A DNA stretch of 64,000 nt from Silicimonas sp. (GCA_022824315.1 JAJEAC010000188.1:1-64000), one strand, 5' to 3'. Shown: positions 45,672 to 56,394, numbered from the stretch's first letter. The notes: generated by a model not told the origin, from the sequence alone. Translations and numbers: made by a program.

Positions 45672-47249
45672 ATGACAGCAAGAGCTTCAACAGGTATGCT
45701 GGGATTTCTATTGGCAACCTGCATTGCTGCCAGCACGCATGCCGAAACCTTCAGATGGGCGGGAACCACCGACCCGCAGACAATGGATCCGCATGCCGTG
45801 AGCTCGGCGCCGGTTCTCGGCTTCCTGAACAACGTCTACGAGGGCCTCGTACGCCGCGGCAGAGACATGTCGATCGAACCCGCACTGGCCACGAGCTGGG
45901 ACCCTATCGGTGACGGGGAGGGCTGGCGCTTCTTCCTCCGTCAGGGTGTCACTTTCCACGATGGAAGCGCGTTCAGCGCCGACGACGTGATCTTCTCATA
46001 CGAACGCGCATCATCGGAAGAGTCGGACGTGCGCAGCTGGTTTGCGACCGTAGCGGACGTGACCAAGGTCGACGACTTCACGATAGACATCATGACCAAC
46101 GTGCCCAACCCGATCTTCCCGGATTCGATCGCCAACTGGATGATGATGGATGCGGGCTGGGCGGAGGTGAATGGCGCGGCTCTGCCGGACAAGGAATCCG
46201 GCAACCATGCCACGCTCAACGCCAATGGCACCGGCGCCTTCGTGCTGAGTGGCCGCCAGCCCGGTCTGGAGACCGTCCTTCGGCCGTTCGGCGACTGGTG
46301 GGGCAACGTCGAGCACAACATCGCCGAGGCGACGTTCCTGCCCATCCAGAACCCGGCCACGGCCGTCGCCGCCCTGCTCTCGGGCGATGTCGACCTGATC
46401 AACCCGGTGCCAATCCAGGATGCCGAACGGCTGTCCGGGCAGGACGCGGTCAAGGTCATCAGGGGCATCGAGGCCCGTGTCATCATGTTCGGCTTCGCCC
46501 ACGAGGCGGATGCCCTCAAGTACGGCCCCGACACTGGTGGTCCGAATCCTTTCAGGGACGTGCGGGTGCGCGAAGCGGTGGCACGCGCGATCAACGTGCC
46601 TGCCATCCTGCAAACAATCATGCGCGGCAGCGCCGAACCGGCAAGCCGGCTTGTCAGCCCCGCGATGCGCGGATTCTCCACGGCAAATGCCATGCGCCCG
46701 ACATTCGATCCGGATCGTGCAAGGACATTGCGCGCCGAAGCCGGCTATCCTGACGGGTTCGGCTTCGGTCTCAAGTGCCCGAACGACCGCTACCTGAACG
46801 ACGAGGCCGTTTGCCAGGCCGTCGTCGGCATGCTGGCTCAGGTGGGCATCACGGCTGAACTCGACGCGATGCCGGTTCGCAACTACTGGCCGGAACTGCG
46901 CGAGAACAACTTTGACATGTACATGCTCGGCTGGTCGCCCGGCACGTTCGATCACGAGCATCCGATCCGATTCCTCGCGTCCACTCCGAACAGCGAGAAG
47001 AAACTTGGCAGCTGGAACTTCGGGGGATACTCGAATGCCAGGATCGATGAGCTCCTGCCGATGATCCAGTCCGAGATCCACGACACCAAGCGGCAGGCGA
47101 TGCTGGACGAGGTGACGGCGCTCTATCAGGACGAGCATGCCTACGTGACGATGTACGTCCAGCCGCTCGTTTGGGGCGCCCAATCCAATGTTGAACTGAC
47201 GCAGCGGCCGGACAACTTCTTCATCCTGCGTTGGGTGAGGATCAACTGA
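45672..47249 (+). CDS. Peptide ABC transporter substrate-binding protein, third family 5 member
   Basis: A 525-residue protein from MTARASTGMLGFLLATCIAA with a signal peptide ending near STHAET; the upstream in-frame extension has no similarity. FRWAGTTDPQTMDPHAVSSA, FFLRQGVTFHDGSAFSADDV and RVREAVARAINVPAILQTIM give the family 5 pattern. It is only distantly similar to copies 1 and 2, so it is an older paralogue with probably different ligand preference. It is intact and directly precedes the permease genes. Confidence 0.9.
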   Translation: MTARASTGMLGFLLATCIAASTHAETFRWAGTTDPQTMDPHAVSSAPVLGFLNNVYEGLVRRGRDMSIEPALATSWDPIGDGEGWRFFLRQGVTFHDGSAFSADDVIFSYERASSEESDVRSWFATVADVTKVDDFTIDIMTNVPNPIFPDSIANWMMMDAGWAEVNGAALPDKESGNHATLNANGTGAFVLSGRQPGLETVLRPFGDWWGNVEHNIAEATFLPIQNPATAVAALLSGDVDLINPVPIQDAERLSGQDAVKVIRGIEARVIMFGFAHEADALKYGPDTGGPNPFRDVRVREAVARAINVPAILQTIMRGSAEPASRLVSPAMRGFSTANAMRPTFDPDRARTLRAEAGYPDGFGFGLKCPNDRYLNDEAVCQAVVGMLAQVGITAELDAMPVRNYWPELRENNFDMYMLGWSPGTFDHEHPIRFLASTPNSEKKLGSWNFGGYSNARIDELLPMIQSEIHDTKRQAMLDEVTALYQDEHAYVTMYVQPLVWGAQSNVELTQRPDNFFILRWVRIN

Positions 47250-47343
47250 CCTTGCGGACGCAGTACCGTCGGCCCGCCTCCGGGCGGGTCGAACTCGTTC
47301 CCGGCCTGCGCCTCCGCCGCCGTACCGGTCGCGAGGAAGCCAA

Positions 47344-48323
47344 GTGCTGAACTACGTCATTCGCCGCATCTTCCAGTCCGTCGTCGTGCTGCTCATCGTC
47401 GGCCTCGTGGCGTTCTCCATGTTCCGGTTCGTGGGCGATCCGATCGACAACATGCTTGGTCAGGAGCGCACACAGGCGGACATAGAGCGCCTGCGTACGC
47501 AACTCGGACTCGACCAGCCATTCCCCTTGCAATACTGGCGCTTCCTCGAGAACGCGGTGCAGGGCAATTTCGGCGTCAGCTACAGGCAAGGTCGCCCGGT
47601 GGCAGAGATCATCGCCGAGCGTGCGCGCCAGCAACGCTGGAACTGGCGGCCGTCAGCGGTCTCCTTGCGATCGTGATAGGCATCGTTCTCGGCGTCTTCA
47701 CTGCGATTCGACGCGACGGCTGGGCTTCGAACGTGATCATGGCCGGATCGCTCATTGGTGTCAGTCTTCCCACGTTTCTCATAGGCATCCTGCTGATCTA
47801 CGTCTTCTCGGTGGAGCTCGACCTGCTGCCCAGTTTCGGGCGCGGCGACGTGGTTGATGTCGGCGGATGGTCCACCGGCTTCCTCACCGCGAGCGGCCTC
47901 TAGGCGCTTGTACTGCCTGCAATCACGCTCGGCCTGTACCAGATGACGCTGATCATGCGGCTTGTGCGCGCCGAAATGCTCGAGGTTCTCCGGCAGGACT
48001 ACATCAATTTTGCCCGCGCCAGGGGACTCTCCGAACGCGTCGTGAACTTCCGCCATGCCCTGAAGAACACGCTCGTCCCGGTCATCACCGTGACCGGCCT
48101 GCAGCTCGGCTCGATCATCGCCTTCGCGATCATCACCGAAACGGTGTTCCAGTGGCCAGGCGTCGGACTGCTCTTCATCAATGCCATCCAGTTCGTCGAC
48201 ATCCCGGTGATGGCGGCTTACCTGATGCTGATCTCGGTCATGTTCGTCGGAATCAACCTCTTGGTCGATCTCCTCTACGTCGCGATCGATCCGCGGCTCC
48301 GCGGCGAGGGGAACACGACATGA
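47344..48323 (+). pseudogene. Dipeptide-type ABC permease (DppB-like), frameshifted and stopped
   Basis: A GTG with GAGGAAG upstream starts MLNYVIRRIFQSVVVLLIVG and continues to GRPVAEIIAERAR; there the frame is lost near 47625, where the expected PATLELAAVSGLLAIVIG lies in another frame. That frame continues GIVLGVFTAIRRDGWASN but meets TAG at 47901-47903, after which LPAITLGLYQMTLIMRLVRA and ARGLSERVVNFRHALKNTLV complete a normal DppB. Two independent lesions make a working permease very unlikely. Its stop overlaps the start of the next permease gene (ATGA). Confidence 0.88.
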
Positions 48324-49269
48324 CCAGCGCGCGCACGGCACCCGACCGGCATAACCCGGTGGCCATGCGGATCAGGGCGATGTGGCAAAGCGATCTCGCG
48401 TGGACATTCCGCCACTCGCCGGTTGCCATGGTCTCCTTCGTCGTGGTCGTGCTCCTGGTCTCGGGAGCCCTCCTCGCCCCGCTGATCGCGCCGCACGACC
48501 CGTTCGCTCCCGCGACGCTCAACCTGATGAACGGGTTCACGGCGCCGGGCGCGCCAAATGCGTTTACCGGAGAGCTTCTGGCTCGGCACCGACGACCAGG
48601 GCCGTGACGTCTTCTCGACCATTCTCTTTGGCATGCGCATCTCGCTTTTGGTGGGCTTCGCGGCGGTATTGCTCGGCATGACGATCGGAGTGACATTGGG
48701 CCTGATTGCCGGCTACCGAGGCGGCTGGACGGAAACGATCATCATGCGCCGACGTGCAATTGACCTTCCCCGCGATTCTCGTTGCTATGCTCATATTTGG
48801 CATCGCCAAGGGGTTCACGCCCGTCGAATACCGGGACCAGATCGCCATCTGGGTTCTGATTCTCGCGATCGGCCTCTCCGACTGGGTCCAGTTTGCGCGG
48901 GTCGTGCGTGGGGCAACGCTGGTCGAGACGAAGAAAGAGTACGTGCAGGCCGCGCAACTCATCGGCAGATCGGGGACCGCAATCATGATCCGCCACATCC
49001 TGCCAAACGTCCTCTCGCCCGTACTGGTGATCGCGACGATCTCGCTTGCGCTCGCCATCATCGCCGAGGCGACGCTGTCCTTCCTCGGCGTCGGCGCACC
49101 ACCCACGCAGCCTTCGCTCGGCACCCTGATCCGGATCGGCCAGGGATTCCTCTTCTCCGGCGAATGGTGGATTCTCTTCTTCCCCGCCTGCACGCTGCTT
49201 GCGCTCGCGCTCTCCGTGAATCTTCTCGGCGACTGGCTGCGCGACGCGTTGAACCCGAAGCTGAGATAG
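48320..49269 (+). pseudogene. Dipeptide-type ABC permease (DppC-like), two frameshifts
   Basis: The N-terminal part (WQSDLAWTFRHSPVAMVSFV, LLAPLIAPHDPFAPATLNLM) loses frame near 48570, and the sequence goes on in a second frame (SFWLGTDDQGRDVFSTILFG, GLIAGYRGGWTETIIMR). A second shift near 48750 leads to CADVQLTFPAILVAMLIFGI and the coupling loop and C-terminus (VQAAQLIGRSGTAIMIRHIL, SVNLLGDWLRDALNPKLR) in a third frame. All conserved parts are present, so the lesions look recent. Confidence 0.88.
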
Positions 49270-49333
49270 GCATGGCACGGATCACGATCCCGATCGGCGG
49301 ACAGCGGCACCTCGTGCCGATGCCGGGCAACCG

Positions 49334-51042
49334 ATGAGCGCAATTCTCGACATTGCCGACCTGACGGTCGAGTTTCCGACGCGAAGGGAGATCTTCGTTG
49401 CCGTCGACGGGGCCAGCCTGACGGTCGAGCCTGGCGAGATCCATGGTCTTGTCGGCGAATCCGGGGCCGGAAAGTCGACCATTGGTGCCGCCGTCATGGC
49501 ATTGCTCGAGCGCCCAGGAAGAATCGCGGGTGGCACGATCCGCCTCAGGAAAGAGATCATCTCGGGACGTGACCGGGCCGCGATGCGGAGCCTGCGCGGA
49601 CGCGAGATCAGCATGATCTTCCAGGATCCGCTGACTTCGCTGAACCCGCTCTTTACGATTCGCGAGCAGTTGACGGAAACCATCAAGACCCATTTGAGCG
49701 TGACTGACGCCGAAGCGCACGAGCGGGCGCATGATCTCCTTGCACGAGTCGGAATCCCCGAGCCCGAGATACGACTCGACCAGTACCCGCACCAGTTCTC
49801 CGGCGGCATGCGGCAGCACGTTGTCATTGCGCTTGCCCTGTGCTCGGAGCCCGACGTCATCATCGCCGACGAGCCGACAACCGCGCTCGACGTCTCGATC
49901 CAGGCCAAGATCCTGGATCTCATCAGGGAACTCGCGAACGAGCGCCAGGTCGGCGTGATCCTCATCACCCACGACATGGGCGTCATTGCCGACACAACGG
50001 ACCGCGTCACCGTCATGCACCAAGGCAAGGTCGTGGAGACAGGCGCCACGAGGCTCGTTCTGGGCAAGCCGAGCCATCCCTACACCAAATCGCTCATCGC
50101 AGCCGTCCCGCGCCCCAACGTGAAGCTGCACCGGTTTCCGCTCATTTCCTACGACGGACGCACCACCGAATTCCGGATCAATGACCTGGCGCGGAACTGG
50201 AGCAGGCCGGATACCGTCTCCGCCAAGCCGCTCTTCGAAATTGGCGGACTTACCAAGCGCTTCCTGCAGAAACGCTCCTTCATCCCGTCGCGGCGGCAAT
50301 ATCTTGTCGCCGTGAACAACGTCAGATTCGACATTCGCCAAGGTGAGGTGTTCGGAATCGTCGGCGAGTGGGGTCCGGAAAATCCACTGTCGCACGCATG
50401 ATCGCCGGGCTTTACAGGGTCGACGGCGGCACGATTCTCTATGACGGACAGCCTGTCACCGGCTCCGGCTCCCTTGCCTGGTACCGCCGCCAGATCCAGA
50501 TGATCTTTCAGGATCCCTACTCGTCGTTCAACCCGCGCATGCGGGTGGACGCCATCGTCGCCGAGCCCGCGCTCCATCACGGGCTCCTGTCCGGCAAGGC
50601 GCTGAGACACCGGATCGACGAACTGCTCGAACATGTCGGGCTGGGCGCAGCCGCGGGGTTCAAGTATCCGCACGAGTTTTCCGGCGGCCAGCGCCAGCGA
50701 ATCTCCATTGCCCGAGCGCTTGCAACGCAACCGAAATTCCTGATCTGCGACGAACCGACATCCGCCCTCGACGTCTCGATCCAGGCGCAGATTCTCAACA
50801 TCCTGAAAGACCTGCAGGAGCACCTGAACCTGACGATGCTGTTCATCTCGCACGATCTTCCGGTGGTGCGTCAGATGTGTGATCGGGTCGCCGTCATGCA
50901 GAACGGCCGCCTAGTGGAAATTCAGGATGCAGAATCGCTCTTCGCCGCGCCCCGGGAAGACTACACGCGATCGCTCCTCAACCTGATGCCGCGTCTCGAC
51001 GGGCTTGCGACCGAAGGCATCGAGGATCAAGTCGAAGCCTGA
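49334..51042 (+). pseudogene. Fused double ATPase of a peptide ABC transporter (DppD-DppF type), frameshifted
   Basis: The first nucleotide-binding domain is complete: Walker A GLVGESGAGKSTIG, Q-loop ISMIFQDPLTSLNPLF, signature QFSGGMRQHVVIALAL and Walker B VIIADEPTTALDVSI. The second begins FEIGGLTKRFLQKR but its Walker A is broken: GIVGE is followed by WGPENPLSHA and a stop, while the other frame gives GSGKSTVARMIAGLYR and a full remaining domain to 51042. Restoring one base (GAGTGGGG to GAGTCGGGG) at 50369/50370 repairs the motif exactly. The first domain alone could still be made. Confidence 0.9.
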
Positions 51043-51131
51043 GCGGCATTCGCAATGCCCGCGGTTGAGCCAGAGACAGGACACCCAGCGAACCGTTGCC
51101 GACTTGCTTCAAACTTCGCAACCGGCGTCTG

Positions 51132-51530
51132 CTATGCGTGGGCTCCTGACGTCTTCTCGGCCAATTTCGCCAGTGCTTCGGCACGTTCGGCAATCCTGGC
51201 AAGGGCTTCCGACACCTTGTCCTCGGGTGGCGCAGCTTGCATCCGCCCTTGCTCAACCTCACCTTCCAGATCCTTGATTCGGGCCTCCTGCCGGGCGACC
51301 GTTTCCTCCAGTTGCCGCGTGTTGCTCGCGGCAACGACATGTTTGTCGGCCAACATGAGCCCGGCCATCAGAAGCATCTGCGCTTCGGGAAGACGTCGGG
51401 CCTGACCCTCAAGTGTCTTTGCTTCGGTGTTGAGCAGCCCGGCCGCCTGATGAAGAGCGCTCTCTTCGCCGTCCTTGCAGGACACTTTGAAAAGCCGTTC
51501 GCCGATCCGAATCGAAACCTCGGGCATCAT
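51132..51530 (-). CDS. zapA: Cell division protein ZapA
   Basis: The 132-residue protein starts MMPEVSIRIGERLFKVSCKD, followed by GEESALHQAAGLLNTEAKTL, the ZapA globular head, and then a long helix (RQLEETVARQEARIKDLEGE) that forms the tetramer stalk. ZapA crosslinks FtsZ filaments at midcell. Its ATG overlaps the stop of the upstream coiled-coil gene (ATGA), so the two are coupled. The Ala-rich C-terminus is not conserved. Confidence 0.88.
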   Translation of the reverse strand: MMPEVSIRIGERLFKVSCKDGEESALHQAAGLLNTEAKTLEGQARRLPEAQMLLMAGLMLADKHVVAASNTRQLEETVARQEARIKDLEGEVEQGRMQAAPPEDKVSEALARIAERAEALAKLAEKTSGAHA

Positions 51531-51910
51531 CCAGCCTCCTTCAGCACGGGTTCAAGCATCGCCAAGACTTCCTCGATCTCCGCCTTCTCCGCATCGCGAG
51601 TGGCGCGAAGGCCGGCAAGCTCGCCTTCCAGGGCGAAATTCAGCAGATCCGCTTGCACCAGGCGTTCGGCATGCGCCGCACGGAGCGCAGCGTTCGATTC
51701 CCTGAGAGTCCGGTTCACCGCCCGCATCTGCTGAACCAGGGCGTCCCGGGTCCTGAGCGCCTCCTGCAAACGCGTCACGTCGACCTTTAGCCCCTCCATG
51801 ACGCCGTCCCGGCCTTCACCCTCCGCGTTCGGACCCGTCCGGTCCAACGCCCTTTCCGTCCTGTCCAAAGCGGAGAGGATTCTGCTTTCGAGCTCGGACA
51901 TGTCACTCAT
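51527..51910 (-). CDS. Small coiled-coil protein coupled to ZapA
   Basis: A 127-residue, highly helical protein from MSDMSELESRILSALDRTER, with AGGAGC four bases before the ATG. Heptad-rich stretches (VTRLQEALRTRDALVQQMRA, ESNAALRAAHAERLVQADLL, ATRDAEKAEIEEVLAMLEPV) predict a coiled coil over most of its length. No named family is recognised. The overlap with zapA and its position divergent from tkt suggest a partner in division or Z-ring assembly, but this is inference from context only. Confidence 0.75.
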   Translation of the reverse strand: MSDMSELESRILSALDRTERALDRTGPNAEGEGRDGVMEGLKVDVTRLQEALRTRDALVQQMRAVNRTLRESNAALRAAHAERLVQADLLNFALEGELAGLRATRDAEKAEIEEVLAMLEPVLKEAG

Positions 51911-52113
51911 GATTGCTCCTGGCTTGCGAATCCACTGGCCGAACACTTGACGCCTAGGCCGCGAATCGACTCCAGGCAACAGGGCCTGCTCCGAGCATAG
52001 CGCATGCAGCGGCAGTTTCACCCACTTTCCGAACGATGCGCTACGGCTCGCCTTGCGTTCGACAAGTTGGCTGTTAAGAACCAAGACGATATGGACCAGC
52101 CAAGGGCGGCAGC

Positions 52114-54135
52114 ATGGACATCGATACCCTGAAAGAACTGCATCCGGACCACTTCGAACGCGCCGCGGCCATTCGCGTGCTTGCCATGGATGCGGTCCAG
52201 GCCGCCAATTCAGGCCACCCCGGGATGCCCATGGGCATGGCAGACGTGGCGACGGTACTCTTCGAAAGGCATCTCAAGTTCGATGCGGCCGACCCTGACT
52301 GGCCGGATCGCGACCGTTTCATCCTGTCTGCGGGCCATGGCTCGATGCTGCTCTACGCGTTGCTCCACCTCACCGGCTACGAGGACATGACGCTCGACCA
52401 GATCAAGCGTTTTCGCCAGATTGGCTCGATCACGGCAGGTCATCCTGAATTCGGGCATGCCAAGGGGATCGAAACGACAACTGGACCTCTTGGCCAGGGC
52501 CTTGCGAATGCGGTCGGATTCGCCATTGCAGAAGAAGCCCTCCGGGCTCGGTTCGGGAAAAAGGTCGTCAACCACTTCACGTATGTCATCGCAGGCGACG
52601 GATGCCTGATGGAAGGACTGAGCCAGGAGGCGATCGGACTTGCAGGCATGCAACGGCTCTCAAGGCTGATCGTGCTCTGGGACGACAACGACATCTCGAT
52701 TGACGGCAGCATCGCGCTTTCGGACATAACCGACCAGAAGCGGCGCTTCCAGGCCTCGGGCTGGGAGGTCCTGGAATGCGATGGCCACGATCCCGAGGAC
52801 ATCGACCGCGCGCTGAGCAAGGCCCGCAAGGCGAAGAGGCCCACGATGATCGCGTGCAAGACCGTCATCGGATTCGGCGCGCCCAGCAAGCAGGGCACCG
52901 CGTCGGCCCATGGTTCGCCTCTTGGACAGGACGAAATCGAGGCGACACGTGCCGCCTACGGCTGGCAACATGCGCCCTTCGATTTGCCCGGTTCCATCCT
53001 TGAAGCCTGGCGAGTGATCGGTCGCCGTGGCGGTGAGGCCCGCAAGGCTTGGCAGGACCGCTTTGCGACCCTGTCGACCTCGCGCCAGGCTGACTTCGAC
53101 CGGATCATGTCGGGAGGCGCACACAAACGGCTGATTCCCGTCGTCCGGGCCCTGAAAAGGACCCTGTCGAACGAGCAGCCCAAGGTGGCAACCCGGAAGG
53201 CGTCGGAAATGGCGCTGGAAGTGATTAATCCGGTCGTGGCGGAGACCATCGGAGGCTCGGCCGACCTGACCGGATCGAACAACACCAAGACCCCGGATCT
53301 TGGAATATTCGATTCCACGGATCGCAAGAGCCGCTACATCCACTACGGGGTCCGCGAACACGGCATGGCGGCCGCGATGGTCGGCATGGCACTCCATGGC
53401 GGTGTCAAACCCTACGGTGGCACGTTTCTTTGCTTTACCGACTACGCCAGGGGAGCAATTCGGCTGTCGGCTCTCATGGGCCTGCCCGTAACCTACGTAA
53501 TGACCCATGATTCCATCGGATTGGGCGAGGATGGCCCCACCCACCAACCCGTCGAGCACCTGGCGATGCTGCGTGCAACACCCAATTGCCGCGTGATCCG
53601 TCCCGCTGATGCGGTTGAAACTGCCGAGGCATGGGAAATCGCGCTTTCGTCACGGCGAACCCCTACGATATTGGCCCTCTCGCGCCAGAGCCTGCCGACG
53701 GTGCGAACACAGCACAAGTCAAGAAACCTCACGGCCATGGGTGCCTACACCTTGGCTCGTCCCGGTTCAGGCCGGCGACGCGCCGTCCTGATCGCCACCG
53801 GTTCCGAGGTGTCCGTTGCGCTGGAGGCACGGTCGCTTCTGGAGGCGGAGGGAATTGGCACCAGCGTGGTCTCGATGCCCTGCGCAGAACTCTTCGCCGA
53901 ACAGCATGACGCCTACCGCAGACGAGTGCTGCCTGCGGGCGCAGTCCGCGTCGCCATAGAGGCGGGCGTACGCCAGGGCTGGGACAGGTGGCTTCTTGGC
54001 GAGCGTGGCCGCGCAGGACGCGACGGGTTCGTAGGCATGGAGGGTTTCGGTGCTTCCGCGCCGGCTGGCGACCTGTACCGCCATTTTGGAATCACTGCAG
54101 AAAACGTCGCAGCAAGGGTTCGGTCGCTTCTGTAG
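52114..54135 (+). CDS. tkt: Transketolase
   Basis: Transketolase moves two-carbon units between sugar phosphates in the pentose phosphate and Calvin pathways. The 673-residue protein has the substrate-phosphate and TPP motifs: [39 protein letters not shown], the TPP fold GDGCLMEG with [28 protein letters not shown]-like [19 protein letters not shown], and in the second half [20 protein letters not shown] and [20 protein letters not shown]. All key His and Asp residues appear. It stands divergent from the coiled-coil/zapA pair. No other Calvin cycle gene is in the window, so a housekeeping pentose phosphate role is likely. Confidence 0.96.
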   Translation: MDIDTLKELHPDHFERAAAIRVLAMDAVQAANSGHPGMPMGMADVATVLFERHLKFDAADPDWPDRDRFILSAGHGSMLLYALLHLTGYEDMTLDQIKRFRQIGSITAGHPEFGHAKGIETTTGPLGQGLANAVGFAIAEEALRARFGKKVVNHFTYVIAGDGCLMEGLSQEAIGLAGMQRLSRLIVLWDDNDISIDGSIALSDITDQKRRFQASGWEVLECDGHDPEDIDRALSKARKAKRPTMIACKTVIGFGAPSKQGTASAHGSPLGQDEIEATRAAYGWQHAPFDLPGSILEAWRVIGRRGGEARKAWQDRFATLSTSRQADFDRIMSGGAHKRLIPVVRALKRTLSNEQPKVATRKASEMALEVINPVVAETIGGSADLTGSNNTKTPDLGIFDSTDRKSRYIHYGVREHGMAAAMVGMALHGGVKPYGGTFLCFTDYARGAIRLSALMGLPVTYVMTHDSIGLGEDGPTHQPVEHLAMLRATPNCRVIRPADAVETAEAWEIALSSRRTPTILALSRQSLPTVRTQHKSRNLTAMGAYTLARPGSGRRRAVLIATGSEVSVALEARSLLEAEGIGTSVVSMPCAELFAEQHDAYRRRVLPAGAVRVAIEAGVRQGWDRWLLGERGRAGRDGFVGMEGFGASAPAGDLYRHFGITAENVAARVRSLL

Positions 54136-54204
54136 TGGTGCGCCCAAGGCGCCGACCGATGCTCCGCGCGCCCTGTGCGATACCTGCATAGGCGTGCTGG
54201 ACGC

Positions 54205-54372
54205 CTACTTGATCTTGCCTTCCCTGTATTCGACATGCCTGCGGGCGACCGGGTCGTACTTTCGCGCCGTCATCTTCTCGGTCATCGTGCGGGCGTTCTT
54301 CCTGGTTACGTAGAAGTGGCCCGTGTCCGCTGTCGAATTCAGACGAATCTTGATCGTCGTCGGCTTCGCCAT
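54205..54372 (-). CDS. rpmG: 50S ribosomal protein L33
   Basis: A 55-residue frame read from the minus strand: [40 protein letters not shown], then [15 protein letters not shown]. This is L33 of the Cys-free type, which does not bind zinc. L33 sits near the E site of the large subunit. It stands alone between tkt and rnpB. No paralogue is seen in the window. Confidence 0.96.
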   Translation of the reverse strand: MAKPTTIKIRLNSTADTGHFYVTRKNARTMTEKMTARKYDPVARRHVEYREGKIK

Positions 54373-54610
54373 TGCGTCTCTCCTCTCGGGCTCGGCCCTG
54401 AGGGCCGCGAGCCGTAATTCTCAAAACCCGAGTTTTAGACGCCGAGTACAGAGTGTCAACTGGATTCGATCCAGTTGCGGTGCTGACGTTGGCTTGCATC
54501 CGCATGTCCACGCAGGCCTGATAGCGAACGCCTTGCCGAATTCGGCCGACGGCAACCAAACAGGATCGCGGCACTGTACCAGACGCGGACAGCGATTCCT
54601 GGAGACAATG

Positions 54611-54964
54611 TGCGGATGGCGTGTAAGCCGGATTCTGTGCCCCGATTCCGGGGCGATGACCATTCATCTTGCCCCGCCGTTGCCGGAAGGGTCATGCTGC
54701 CTACCCGGGTCCCTGAACCGAAGCGCGTCCGTGCGGAACCCCTATTCGGCATTGCTCCCGGTGGGGCTTGCCGTGCCGGTCCTGTTGCCAGTCCCGCGGT
54801 GAGCTCTTACCTCACCGTTTCACCATTGCCCCGCGTGCGAGGCCGTCTGTTCTCTGTGGCGCTATCCCTCGGGTTGCCCCGGCCGGGAGTTACCCGGCAC
54901 CGTCGCTTCGTGGAGTCCGGACTTTCCTCGAAACCTTCGTTTCGCGGCCATCCAGCCATCCGCA
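54611..54964 (-). ncRNA. rnpB: RNase P RNA, bacterial type A
   Basis: The minus strand carries the universal core: GGAAAGTCCGGACTCCACG near the 5' end, GGGATAGCGCCACAGAGA in the middle, GGTAAGAGCTCACCGCGG and the 3' core AGAATCCGGCTTACACGCC. The ends are defined by the P1 helix, where TGCGGATGGC (54611-54620 on plus) pairs perfectly with GCCATCCGCA (54955-54964 on plus). The length of about 354 bases is normal. RNase P RNA is the catalytic part of the tRNA 5' processing enzyme. Confidence 0.95.
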
Positions 54965-55168
54965 ATGCGTTACATATGTGCATTGATTCCACCAAGCAAG
55001 TCGCGAGAGTTGCCAGTGCTGGCCGGAATTTCTCTTCTTGGCATTGACAAGGTCAACTTGGGGGTAGGCTAGGCGACCGGCATCCAATTCGAGTGCGTCT
55101 GCCGGGACTGAGTGGCTCGGGTTCAGCATTTCCCGAATTGCTGTGGACAATGCGGCACGAGCACAAAG

Positions 55169-55705
55169 CGGGCGGTAGCGGTTTTGAAACCGTCTGGCGT
55201 CGGCAACAACGAGATGATGGAGGTCCTTGCCGAAGCTTGCCCTGACTTTCATGTCGTGTGCGTGCAATTGCCTGGGCGGCCGGTCTCGGCGGCGAAGACT
55301 ATCAATTCGTGACGGATACCGAATTTCTCCGCCGCGTGGACCAAGGCGCGTGCTGCTTGCACTGGACGGCCGCGATCTGTCCTACCGCACTCCGTCAACC
55401 ATTCGCACGTGCGCCGAAAGCGGCGAATCCTTCCTGATCTGTCTGCTTCGCGCTGTCCAAGAAACCGCCGATCAGGTCTTTGGAAATTTCGCCGCTTTGC
55501 GACTCTCCGCATCCCCAAAACGCTTGCCCACTGCTTGGCCGGTCGCGGACGCAAGGCACAGGCAGATATCAGGGCCCGGCTCGCACGAGACGGGGCGAAT
55601 CAACCGTCGGGCATCAACGCTGTGGATGTCGCAAACGATGGACTTTTTGAATACGCCATCCAAGTGGCGCTTCAGCCGGTCAGGGCAAAGCGATGCAAGG
55701 TTTGA
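55169..55705 (+). pseudogene. phnN: Ribose 1,5-bisphosphokinase PhnN, remnant
   Basis: Fragments of one PhnN protein occur in successive frames: AVLKPSGVGNNEMMEVLAEA (55180-), GEDYQFVTDTEFLRRVDQGA (55291-), GRDLSYRTPSTIRTCAESGE with FGNFAALRLSASPKRL, and finally LAHCLAGRGRKAQADIRARL and IQVALQPVRAKR up to the stop at 55705. Several frameshifts separate them and the P-loop Lys is replaced (GVGNN instead of GVGKD). PhnN makes PRPP from ribose 1,5-bisphosphate in phosphonate use. The gene is dead but clearly recognisable. Confidence 0.75.
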
Positions 55706-56345
55706 AACATTCCATCCGTCCGCTCACCCACGAGCGCGATCTCGGCCATGTCAAACGGCTGCGGCAGCTCTGGAAGCCGTTCGCGGATTGCAGCGCCTGC
55801 AAGGGGACGCTGCATGCCAGTCAGCTTGTCCGTCAGGGTCATGTGAAACCGGAACTCATCCAGTACATAGGGGTATCCCCAGCGCAGAAGATTCGCCTCT
55901 TGGTTGAATGTCAGCCCGGCAGCGCGGCGACGCGCAAGCTCGGCGGGCGTGGGAGGTGCACGCAACTGGTCCAACCCTGCAACTATGTCACGCGCCAATT
56001 CCTGAAGCGCACGCGCATCTCCCACCGGGGTCAAGGCCAGAAATCGACCCATTACGGTAAGCTCTAGTCCAGACAGCCGAATCGGCGACTGGCGCTCAGC
56101 GATCCCTGCAACCGCGGCCTCAAGCGCCGCCCGCGTGTGCCTTCAGCCAACCGAAACGGTGGCATCAGCGTGCCATGGAACCCATATTTGCGCGGTCCCA
56201 TGGTGAAGTCTTCAATCCCGGCCAATTCCGGTCTATCGCAGATCCGTGCATGGTCGATGTCCCAGCCCAGCCACCGGGCCCCGAATTCGGCCATCGGACC
56301 CTTAGGCGGCAGATAGTAGACACCAAAACGTGAGCATTCGGACAT
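55672..56345 (-). pseudogene. DUF1045 phosphonate-cluster protein (2H phosphoesterase-like), frameshifted
   Basis: The minus strand begins MSECSRFGVYYLPPKGPMAE and reads RKYGFHGTLMPPFRLAEGT, where the first HxT motif lies. A frame change near 56133 at an ACAC repeat leads into RAALEAAVAGIAERQSPIRL and MGRFLALTP, and on to FRFHMTLTDKLTGMQRPLAG, which has the second HxT motif. DUF1045 proteins are coded beside phnM and phnN in many alphaproteobacterial phosphonate operons. The single shift suggests recent loss. Its 3' end overlaps the phnN remnant on the other strand, and its ATG overlaps a possible phnM ATG head to head. Confidence 0.8.
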
Positions 56346-56394
56346 GAATTCACCGTTCCCAACTTCCGTGCCGCCCAGGCAACGTGACGAGTAT

